From NCBI GenBank assembly GCA_002270295.1, contig NISF01000001.1, forward strand, positions 248,001 to 312,000: a stretch of 64,000 bases of DNA, in the 5' to 3' direction. The notes below the pieces were generated by a model. That model was given only the letters and a program-made list of their open reading frames with translations. It made no database searches and was not told the origin of the DNA. Numbering within the stretch: the first letter of the stretch is position 1; every line of letters begins with the position of its first letter. Source of the stretch: Enterobacter sp. 10-1 (GTDB lineage Bacteria > Pseudomonadota > Gammaproteobacteria > Enterobacterales > Enterobacteriaceae). This document shows, piece by piece, positions 9,630 to 16,958 of this stretch. Both the position numbers and the translations under genes were made by a program.

Positions 9630-10753
9630 TTCACAATCCTCAGGGTAGGTCTGGCCGAAACCGTCCGACCGTGGCGCAGGTCGGTCGCAGAAAGATAGGG
9701 GTCGGGCATCACCGGCTGCGGTTCGCTATGCAGCAGCTGAAAGCGGGTTTGCTGCAGCTCGGCGATATGGCAGGGCAGGCAGGCGTGGTTGTTTTGCGCC
9801 AGCACCGAGCGAGCGCCAGGCGACCGCGCGTCATGCTGGCGATACAGCGCCGCCAGCACCGCTTCCGGCTGGCTGTCTCCGGCCTGACGCAGGCTGTCGG
9901 CAAACAGCCTTACCGCCCGCCAGGCGCCGATGTAGTAGTGGGAGATGCGCTGCGCGCCGTGCAGCAGGCGCTGCCGCGCGCAAAAGTCGGGGTCGACGCT
10001 TTCAAAAAACGGGCCGCAGGAGAGCAGGCGCACCGCCCGCAGCGGGGCAACCTCATCGACTTCCGCTTCGGTAAAGTTACAGCTGAGCACTGCTAGCGTT
10101 CGCCGCTCGCGAACACAGGCCGCGTCCAGTGCGCGCAGAAAAGCGTAAGAGCTTTCGCCCACCAGGTTGTTGAGCACAAAATCGACATCTGTGCTGAGAA
10201 TCGCCTCGACCAGCTCCGTTACGCTGCTGTTTCTCAGGTGCAGATATTTTTCACCCGCCACCGTGCCGCCGGAGGCTTCCACCACTTCGCGGGCGATGCG
10301 GTTGCTCTCCCAGCCCCAGACGTAGTTGGAGCCGGTCAGCCAGGCGCGGGTTCCGAACGTATCCAGCGCCAGCCGCAGCAGCGGCAGCAGGGTCTGGTTC
10401 GGGCAGCCGCCGAGATACACCACCTGCTCGCAGCTCTCGAACCCTTCGTAAGGACAGCCGTACCACAGCAGCAGGTTATGCTGCTCCAGGTCAGGGATTA
10501 TCTCCTTACGGCTGGCGGAGGTTATGGTGCCGAAAATATGGCGGATGCCGCGATCGATAAAGTCGCTCACCGCTTCGCCGTAGGCCGCCAGCTCGCCCGC
10601 CGGGTTGATATGCCGGGCCCGGAGCTGAAATGGGGAAGCGGGATCGGCATTGATTTCCGCCAGCGCATGGCGCGCGCCGGACAGCGCGCTGTTCGCCATA
10701 TGGCTATAGGTCCCTTCCGTTGACAGCAGAATGCCGATATCAATGGTTTGCAC
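9626..10753 (-). CDS. AmiC-like amide-sensing negative regulator (periplasmic-binding-protein fold)
   Basis: The 375-residue protein begins VQTIDIGILLSTEGTYSHMA without a signal peptide and has a type I periplasmic binding fold like AmiC and urea/branched-chain binding proteins. In the ami system AmiC sits in the cytoplasm and sequesters AmiR until amide is bound. The GTG start at 10753 is chosen because GGAG lies ten bases upstream; an earlier TTG at 10774 would sit directly at the end of the leader terminator. It is the first gene of the seven-gene operon. Confidence 0.85.
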   Translation of the reverse strand: MQTIDIGILLSTEGTYSHMANSALSGARHALAEINADPASPFQLRARHINPAGELAAYGEAVSDFIDRGIRHIFGTITSASRKEIIPDLEQHNLLLWYGCPYEGFESCEQVVYLGGCPNQTLLPLLRLALDTFGTRAWLTGSNYVWGWESNRIAREVVEASGGTVAGEKYLHLRNSSVTELVEAILSTDVDFVLNNLVGESSYAFLRALDAACVRERRTLAVLSCNFTEAEVDEVAPLRAVRLLSCGPFFESVDPDFCARQRLLHGAQRISHYYIGAWRAVRLFADSLRQAGDSQPEAVLAALYRQHDARSPGARSVLAQNNHACLPCHIAELQQTRFQLLHSEPQPVMPDPYLSATDLRHGRTVSARPTLRIVK

Positions 10754-10775
10754 GTGCTTTGCTCTCCGCCTCAAT

Positions 10776-10813
10776 AAAAAAAGCCCGATCGTCCTTAGCA
10801 GGACAATCAGGCT
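10776..10813 (-). terminator. Leader (attenuator) terminator of the amide operon
   Basis: On the minus-strand RNA, AGCCTGATTGTCC pairs with GGACGATCGGGCT (two G-U pairs) around the loop TGCTAA, followed by seven U. It lies between the promoter region and the first gene, only about 23 bases before the GTG, so transcription stops unless antitermination occurs. Confidence 0.85.
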
Positions 10814-10823
10814 TCATTACCTG
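10808..10823 (-). promoter_or_regulatory. Candidate ANTAR antiterminator hairpin (hexaloop AAUGAA)
   Basis: The RNA CAGGU-AAUGAA-GCCUG forms a 5-bp stem with a hexaloop carrying A at position 1 and G at position 4, the signature of ANTAR-bound RNA. Its 3' arm shares bases 10808-10813 with the 5' arm of the terminator, so the two structures exclude each other. The expected companion hairpin (P1) upstream was not identified clearly. Confidence 0.7.
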
Positions 10824-10946
10824 TCGATATTTAATGGGAACAAGGCTTAAGGGTTGCCCCGGCTTGTATATAACCGGCATGAAAAATTCATGCCATCTTT
10901 AAAGTTCTGCGAGATCATCAGGTTAGAATTTTTGATTTTGCGGCAT

Positions 10947-10982
10947 TGCACTACGAGGATGCAGATTCCCCAGCATAGTGCA
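10947..10982. promoter_or_regulatory. Inverted TGCACTA/TAGTGCA dyad upstream of the amide operon
   Basis: TGCACTA at 10947-10953 and TAGTGCA at 10976-10982 are exact inverted copies separated by 22 bases. The half-sites resemble NtrC boxes (TGCAC/GTGCA), which would fit nitrogen control, but the spacing is wider than a single NtrC site and I found no convincing sigma-54 promoter. Confidence 0.3.
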
Positions 10983-11069
10983 GGGTTCTACTGCATGGAA
11001 CAGGAAGATCTCTCGATCAATATTGCGGGATATAGCTGCTAGCTTTAGCCCAAAGGGCAGGGATAATGC

Positions 11070-11453
11070 TTATTCGTCCTCACCCTCGGAGAGGTCTGTG
11101 TAATCATAATAACCGTTGTGACAGTTAAGAATGACGTACGCTGAGTATCGACTCTTTTCGCCAATAACCAATAATTTCCCGGACCAGGCGTTGTCTGAAA
11201 AGGAGGGCGTTGTAATGAATGCCACCTTAGATAACCCCATCTTTTCCAGACGATCGTCCTTTGCCGCCATCCTGAACCACGACTGAATGAATTTTGTTTT
11301 TATCTCTTCAGCATCAAACTTTCGACAGGATTGTTGAAATTCATCGCTGGCTGGGAAAACCCGAGAAAACGCCATCATCACGAAAATGGCGGAAATCGTC
11401 AAAACGGCCCCACATAATATCATCAGTAAGCTATACGCTAGTTTTCTCATCAT
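11070..11453 (-). CDS. Hypothetical membrane-anchored protein (127 aa)
   Basis: I do not recognise this protein. An N-terminal hydrophobic segment (about residues 5-30, LAYSLLMILCGAVLTISAIFV) would anchor it in the inner membrane or act as an uncleaved signal. The remaining ~95 residues form a soluble domain with two Cys (about 43 and 110), possibly periplasmic. It stands alone between the amide operon leader and the TonB receptor. Confidence 0.6.
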   Translation of the reverse strand: MMRKLAYSLLMILCGAVLTISAIFVMMAFSRVFPASDEFQQSCRKFDAEEIKTKFIQSWFRMAAKDDRLEKMGLSKVAFITTPSFSDNAWSGKLLVIGEKSRYSAYVILNCHNGYYDYTDLSEGEDE

Positions 11454-11761
11454 TATCCATCTCCCTGTGAAAGTTTTTTCACTTCAGCCATCGCGTATTT
11501 ATGCCGGGTCTGCACTATGCAGCTGGCAAAGATCTGGATGGTTCAATCTATTGATGCATCAGTATAGCGATCGGCCCGATCCGTCCAAACTTTTTCAAAG
11601 AACGATCGGTAAACAGAACGCTCCCCCGGCAGCATTGCCGATAGTCGGTGCCATACGCGGGCCATCATGGGTCCGGAAGTCATTTATCTGTCTCACTTTG
11701 TCCAATTTTCACAGATGCGGATGATTACTATTAGCGTTTTTGTCGGGGGCGTTAATCAATC

Positions 11762-13696
11762 ATGTGCAACTCAATCATTAAATTTAAACGAACTGAATTA
11801 GCCAGTCTGATCCTGCTATTCACCTCAGCGGCCAGCGCAGCAGAGTCAGAGACGATGGTGGTCACAGCATCCGGATTTGAACAGCGGCTGGAAGATGCAC
11901 CCGCGTCAGTGACCGTGATTTCAGGCGAGGATCTCCGTAAACGTTCTATCCAAAACCTGGCTGATGCCGTTCGCGATGTCGAAGGTGTAGCCGTCATCGG
12001 CGGCGCCAATGAAAATGACATCTCCATTCGCGGCATGCCGGGAGATTACACGCTCATCCTTGTTGACGGAAAGCGCCAGAGTGGTCGCGATTCCCGGGTG
12101 AATGGCAATGCCGGTTATGAGCAGAGTTTTATCCCGCCGGCGGCCGCCATCGAACGTATTGAGGTGATTCGCGGGCCAATGTCATCGCTTTACGGGTCAG
12201 ATGCGATTGGCGGAGTCATCAATATCATTACCCGTAAGGTCAATAAGCAGTGGGGCGGGTCGCTCTCCTGGGACTATGCTGCTCGCCAGCATGACGACCA
12301 GGGCAATGCGGCAAACACGCAGTTTTACCTGGCGGGTCCCTTGGTCGATGACAAGCTGGGCTTACAGCTATGGGGGCGCTATCTGGATCGTCAGGCCGAT
12401 GATGATGTGCAGAACACCAATGGCTTCAGCAAAGCCGACCATAAGGACGTAACCGGGAGGCTGTCATTCGCGCCAACCGATAATCAGGAGCTGCAGCTTG
12501 AAGGCGGCGTCAGTCGCCTGAAAAACGGTGACGGCGAGAGTGCAAACTGGGCGACGCGTGAACAAAAAAATAACCGCGATCACTGGTCTGTCAGCTACGA
12601 CGGCCGCTGGGACTGGGGAACATCGACGGTTTCTTTTGCTCAGGAAAAAACCAGCCGTGAAGGATTAGCCAGCCCTTCACAGAGTGACGTTTACGGCCGT
12701 AAACCCACCATCAAAAATAGCGTGCTGGATGCAAAACTGATCGTGCCAACCATGTACCATACCGCCACGCTGGGCGGACAGTGGCAGGAAAATGAGCTAA
12801 AAGACTGGAACCAGGGAGATGGTACACGCCAGGATCATCGCTATAGCGTGGTGCAACGAGCGCTGTTCATCGAGGACGAATGGCGGCTCGCTGAATCGTT
12901 CTCGCTCACCGGTGGATTACGCCTTGATAATCACGAACAGTACGGCAATCACTACAGCCCGCGCTTATATGGCGTTTGGTATGTCAGTGATGAGTGGACC
13001 CTGAAAGGCGGCGTCGCGCGAGGCTTTAAGGCGCCGGAAATTCGCGCGGTGATTGACGATTACGCGGTACTGCGCCGCAATACCTGGGCCATGCTCGGTA
13101 ATCCCAATCTGAAGCCTGAAACCAGTACCAATTACGAGCTTTCCGCGATGTGGTCGAATCGTGACGATCTTTCTGCCAGCGCTACGCTCTTCTACAACGA
13201 CTTCCAGGACAAGCTTTCCACGCTAACGACGGATCGACGCTGGAACGGTTATATCGTGATGGAGCGTATCAATATTGATAAAGCGATCATCAGAGGCGCG
13301 GAATTAACCGGCAGCTGGAAGATAACGCCTGAGCTATCGTTAAAGGCTAACTATACCTTCCTGGATTCAGAGCAGAAAAGCGGCAGCAATAAAGGGGCGC
13401 CGCTGGCTTTAACTGCTAAGCATAAAGCCAGCCTGCGCAGCGAATGGGATTACACGGGACAAACGCAGTTTTGGGCAGCGGCTAACTATTACGGTAAAGA
13501 GTACGGGACCTCCGTTACCGCTGAGCCGGCCCCCGATTACCTGACGGCAGATGTTGGCGTGTCGCATCAGCTTAGCCGGAATCTGGCCCTCAATGGCGCT
13601 ATTTACAACATTGGCGATAAGCGTCTGAACGACGAAACCTACGGTACGGTCAACTACGGTCGAACCTTCTGGGGGGGAGTGACGCTCAGCTTCTGA
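11762..13696 (+). CDS. TonB-dependent outer-membrane receptor, CirA/FepA-like (siderophore/catecholate)
   Basis: The 644-residue protein has a signal peptide (to about residue 27) followed by a TonB box ETMVVTASG at 30-38, a plug domain with SIRGMPGDYTLILVDGKR and IERIEVIRGPMSSLYGSDAIGG, and a beta-barrel ending in an aromatic residue (GGVTLSF). These features match E. coli CirA closely in pattern. It would import an iron-siderophore or catecholate using TonB energy. The stop overlaps the end of the convergent sensor kinase gene by 11 bases, and the neighbouring two-component pair probably controls it, as PfeRS controls PfeA. The gene-free stretch upstream (11454-11761) shows no strong Fur box. 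Confidence 0.9.
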   Translation: MCNSIIKFKRTELASLILLFTSAASAAESETMVVTASGFEQRLEDAPASVTVISGEDLRKRSIQNLADAVRDVEGVAVIGGANENDISIRGMPGDYTLILVDGKRQSGRDSRVNGNAGYEQSFIPPAAAIERIEVIRGPMSSLYGSDAIGGVINIITRKVNKQWGGSLSWDYAARQHDDQGNAANTQFYLAGPLVDDKLGLQLWGRYLDRQADDDVQNTNGFSKADHKDVTGRLSFAPTDNQELQLEGGVSRLKNGDGESANWATREQKNNRDHWSVSYDGRWDWGTSTVSFAQEKTSREGLASPSQSDVYGRKPTIKNSVLDAKLIVPTMYHTATLGGQWQENELKDWNQGDGTRQDHRYSVVQRALFIEDEWRLAESFSLTGGLRLDNHEQYGNHYSPRLYGVWYVSDEWTLKGGVARGFKAPEIRAVIDDYAVLRRNTWAMLGNPNLKPETSTNYELSAMWSNRDDLSASATLFYNDFQDKLSTLTTDRRWNGYIVMERINIDKAIIRGAELTGSWKITPELSLKANYTFLDSEQKSGSNKGAPLALTAKHKASLRSEWDYTGQTQFWAAANYYGKEYGTSVTAEPAPDYLTADVGVSHQLSRNLALNGAIYNIGDKRLNDETYGTVNYGRTFWGGVTLSF

Positions 13697-15050
13697 TCGC
13701 TCCTGGCAGCAAAATCGTTGCACATAAACCGGCGGGCGAGCGATTCTTCAGGCTCAGCTCGCCGCCGTGGGCATGGACGCAAGCACGGGCAATCGATAAA
13801 CCTAAACCCAGCCCGCCGCCAAAGTGGTGTCGGGCGGCGCGATTATCATTCAAGCGAACGAAGGGTTCGAAGACCTGCTCAAGCTGTTTCTCCGGGATAC
13901 CCGGACCGCTGTCCAGAACATCTATCCTTACCATGTTGCTCTCCGTTGTGAGTATGACGGATGCCTCGCCTGCATAGCTCAATGCGTTCTCAATAAGATT
14001 GCTTAGTACCCGTTTTATCGCCAGCGGTCGGCAGTTGATCGTAATCTCTGCCTCTCCCTGCCAGTTAACTGACTCGCCTTTTTGGCCGTAACGATGCGTC
14101 AGATCGCTCAGTAACTTGCTCAGGTTGCAGCGGCAGGTTTTCTCCTGCGGCGTTTCATCACGGATAAAGTTCAGCGTTTCACTGACCATACTCTGCAATT
14201 CAATGAGACTTTCCAGCATGTCATCACGAGCCTCTCCGGCGTCCATGAGTTCTATCTGCAGGCGCAGTTCTGTCAGCGGCGTGTTGAAGTCGTGGCTCAT
14301 TGAGGCCAGCATACGGGTCTTGCCTTCCAGATGTCGGGCAAGACGTTGCTGCATCAGATTAAAGCTACCCGTCAGGTCTTTCGATTCCCGCGGGCCAACG
14401 AGAGGTAGACTACCGGTCCAGTCTCCCCGACTAAGGGCATCAGCGGCGGCGGCAAGTCGCTGAATCGGCCTGACAACGCGGTGGGTGAAGTAAAGACTCA
14501 GCAGGATCAGCGGAACCGTCATGATGACCAGTGACAGTGAGAGCAGCTGTATCCATGCATATGCCGGATCAAGCGGCTGTATGCCGTTCAGATAAGTCCC
14601 GTCAGGCAAAGAGAGCGTCGATCGCAGCCTTAAAGGGTCGCTATTTTCCGTACTAAAGAGATGCCAGCGCGCCGGCCCACCGTTGGAACGCTCGAGCTGA
14701 AACGTCACCTGCATGTCCGGCGCAAATCCCTTTAACTTCAAAATAGCGTCACGCAGGCGCCGCTCTTCACGCCGCATGGGGAAAGGCGTCACTTCAGCAT
14801 GATCGGCAATCCAGAACCTGGCGCCATCCTCACGAAGAATATGTAACGGAGAACCAGCCGCCAGCTGGCTGGTAAGATAGGCCAGCTCAATACGTTCCAC
14901 AGCCAGATTACGCGTGGCAGGAGAGAGCAAATTACCGATCAGCTGAAGGCCGCCCACCGCGAGCAGATTGGCAATCACAATTGCCGAAACCATCAGCAAA
15001 CCAAGCTGGCTCATCATTCTCTGCGGCAGCAGGCGTTTTAGCTGAGGCAT
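13686..15050 (-). CDS. Two-component sensor histidine kinase
   Basis: The 454-residue protein has two membrane segments (about 15-40 and 165-190) flanking a periplasmic sensor region, then HAMP, an H-box (MLASMSHDFNTPLTELRL) and a catalytic ATPase domain with N (NLIENALSYAG), G1 (DSGPGIP) and G2 (GGGLGLGL) boxes. The first codons overlap the end of the response-regulator gene by 13 bases, so the pair is co-translated. Its position convergent with the TonB receptor suggests it senses the siderophore or iron state. Confidence 0.92.
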   Translation of the reverse strand: MPQLKRLLPQRMMSQLGLLMVSAIVIANLLAVGGLQLIGNLLSPATRNLAVERIELAYLTSQLAAGSPLHILREDGARFWIADHAEVTPFPMRREERRLRDAILKLKGFAPDMQVTFQLERSNGGPARWHLFSTENSDPLRLRSTLSLPDGTYLNGIQPLDPAYAWIQLLSLSLVIMTVPLILLSLYFTHRVVRPIQRLAAAADALSRGDWTGSLPLVGPRESKDLTGSFNLMQQRLARHLEGKTRMLASMSHDFNTPLTELRLQIELMDAGEARDDMLESLIELQSMVSETLNFIRDETPQEKTCRCNLSKLLSDLTHRYGQKGESVNWQGEAEITINCRPLAIKRVLSNLIENALSYAGEASVILTTESNMVRIDVLDSGPGIPEKQLEQVFEPFVRLNDNRAARHHFGGGLGLGLSIARACVHAHGGELSLKNRSPAGLCATILLPGAIRS

Positions 15051-15790
15051 TCGTCGCGCGCCTCAACCTGCGAAGCCAGACGGTAGCCCTCTCCCCATAC
15101 CGTATCCAGCAGAACAACGCCCGGAAGCAACTGCTGCAGGCGGTTTCGTAGGCGGCTGACCTGTCGATCGATTGCCCGGTCAAAAACCTCATTTCCGGGC
15201 GTTATGCAGCGATCCATCAGCACTTCCCGGCTGAGTACAGCACCCGGGCTGGAGAGAAAAGCGGTCAGGAGCCTGGCTTCCACAGTACTCAGCTTCAGCG
15301 TTATCCCCTGTGGATTGGTGACCGTGCGGCTGACCGGCCGGTAGATCAACCCGGAAAAATTCATCGTACGATCGGGCCGTTGGTGAGCAGTATGCTGTGG
15401 CCCATCCGTTCTCCGGGCACGCCTCAGCACGGTATGGATGCGGGCAAGTAGCTCACGCGGCTCGAATGGCTTTACCACGTAATCATCAGCCCCCATCTCC
15501 AGCCCACTGATGCGGTCGTCAAGCGCGTCCTTCGCAGTAAGCAGGATGACAGGCGTTTTGTATTTGCGCTGAATCTGCTGGCAAAGCAGCATGCCGTCAC
15601 CGTCAGGCAGCATGACATCCAGAACGATCAGGTTAAAGGTGTTTGAACGCAGCATTGACCACATTGAGGTGGCATCATCAGCCGTGATGACATTGAGGCG
15701 CTGACGCCGCAGCCATGCAGCAAGCGGTTCGCGAATTTTTCGGTGATCATCAACGACTAAGATACTGACAGGAAAAGAAAAGTTATCCAT
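15038..15790 (-). CDS. OmpR-family response regulator
   Basis: The 250-residue regulator has an N-terminal receiver with the acidic pair DDH near residue 14, phospho-acceptor Asp in VLDVMLPDGDG and conserved Lys in YVVKPFEPREL. A C-terminal winged-helix DNA-binding domain follows (LSTVEARLLTAFLSSPGAVLSREVL). It forms a pair with the downstream kinase and probably activates the adjacent TonB receptor gene. A Fur-like site lies about 50 bases upstream of its start, suggesting iron control of the sensor pair. Confidence 0.92.
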   Translation of the reverse strand: MDNFSFPVSILVVDDHRKIREPLAAWLRRQRLNVITADDATSMWSMLRSNTFNLIVLDVMLPDGDGMLLCQQIQRKYKTPVILLTAKDALDDRISGLEMGADDYVVKPFEPRELLARIHTVLRRARRTDGPQHTAHQRPDRTMNFSGLIYRPVSRTVTNPQGITLKLSTVEARLLTAFLSSPGAVLSREVLMDRCITPGNEVFDRAIDRQVSRLRNRLQQLLPGVVLLDTVWGEGYRLASQVEARDECLS

Positions 15791-15837
15791 TATTACTGAC
15801 GACTTAGACGCGGCGGAGGGAAGAATAGCATAACAAT

Positions 15838-15858
15838 ATAATGAGAATGAGTGTTATT
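15838..15858. promoter_or_regulatory. Candidate Fur box
   Basis: ATAATGAGAATGAGTGTTAT resembles the Fur consensus (GATAATGATAATCATTATC), with the core TGAGAATGA. It is placed in the promoter region of the response regulator-kinase pair. Assigned by eye. Confidence 0.5.
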
Positions 15859-16010
15859 TTCAATAATCGTGTTGGCCTCTTTATCGCAAATGGTTGGCTG
15901 CCAGTTTGCCGTGTTTCAGTTCAAACCAGACGTTCAAGGTTAAGATACTATTGAGCCTGTGTATAAGAACGCCCGGTTAATATGAGCGGCATTTATTCGA
16001 AGGAGGACTT

Positions 16011-16376
16011 ATGGCGATGAATAAAACCGCTATAAGCATTATCGCCGTTATGCTTTGTGGTTGCGTGGATCCTGGTCGTGTTGGCATTCACCCGGAATTA
16101 AAAACGGTATATTTCGCCGGGCAAAAGCCCGCTGTAGAGAATTGTCTGTATTCAGCAGCGCTCTCGCAGAAATTGTCCTTAATGAAGGATGACCCTTTGC
16201 CTGGAGGGACGCAACGCTACAATTTGCAGGACGCCAACTATGAAGATGTGGCGTGGGTTGATGTCTCATCCTTTGGTAAAAAACAAACAAGCGTAGATTT
16301 TTATTATGCCCCTCATGCTCCGGACGTACAGAGGGCCATTTTGTCTATGATATCCAGCTGCCAAAACGACCTTTAA
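16011..16376 (+). CDS. Putative small lipoprotein (121 aa)
   Basis: The N-terminus MAMNKTAISIIAVMLCGC is a short signal ending in a lipobox-like L-C-G-C, so the mature protein would be lipid-anchored at Cys-18. The mature domain of about 100 residues contains two further Cys and is of no family I recognise. An AGGAGG Shine-Dalgarno precedes the first ATG by four bases. The following gene, also with an N-terminal hydrophobic segment and paired Cys, is probably co-transcribed. Confidence 0.6.
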   Translation: MAMNKTAISIIAVMLCGCVDPGRVGIHPELKTVYFAGQKPAVENCLYSAALSQKLSLMKDDPLPGGTQRYNLQDANYEDVAWVDVSSFGKKQTSVDFYYAPHAPDVQRAILSMISSCQNDL

Positions 16377-16440
16377 TTACACGTTCTGCCGTGTAGCGGT
16401 TATCCGGAAGCAAATATTACGTCAGCGCGAGAAAATCAGT

Positions 16441-16779
16441 ATGACATTCAAATTAACGGTGGCGATTGGTGTAGTTCTGGTAGCGGTAGCGACAGCCCTG
16501 TTTTTTCCCAAAATATTTCGGGAGTTGCAAACCAATAGTGAGTTAGAAAAAATGTTGCAGCAACCCGACAATACTTATCTCCTTTTCAGCCAGTGCAAAA
16601 AGGACGTTTCGGATGTTGATCGCTGCTACAACGCTTACAGTGCTGCGGTACAGCTAGCTGACTCAAAAAACTGTACTCCGTCCGGTATTGAGCTCAAGCG
16701 TAAATTTAAACGACTGGTAGAGCACTCGAAAGATCGAGATATTGAGAATGAAATAAACAAAGAGTGCCGCCTGAAGTGA
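16441..16779 (+). CDS. Hypothetical membrane-anchored protein (112 aa)
   Basis: Unrecognised. Residues 3-22 (FKLTVAIGVVLVAVATALFF) form a hydrophobic anchor, followed by an ~90-residue, charged, probably helical domain with four Cys (CKKDVSDVDRC, NC, EC) that could form disulphides in the periplasm. It lies 64 bases after the putative lipoprotein gene on the same strand. Confidence 0.55.
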   Translation: MTFKLTVAIGVVLVAVATALFFPKIFRELQTNSELEKMLQQPDNTYLLFSQCKKDVSDVDRCYNAYSAAVQLADSKNCTPSGIELKRKFKRLVEHSKDRDIENEINKECRLK

Positions 16780-16958
16780 GCGTTCCTTATGCAACCAGAT
16801 GCCCTTCTTAACAGGGCAGCATCGACTGCGTTACCCTCAAAGGACCCCAAAAGCCGTTTTCCGGCATGTAGCGTAGCGTTTCCATGTCCATAAATATCCC
16901 AAGGCGCGAATACGGCGTATCGGCTACGGGCTGTCAAATATGCGGGTATTTTTTAGAT

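Noticed and set aside
10820..10900. Sigma-54 promoter (GG-N10-GC) before the amide operon
   Set aside because: Candidate TGGCATGAATTTTTCATGC has the wrong GG-GC spacing and is better read as a hairpin.
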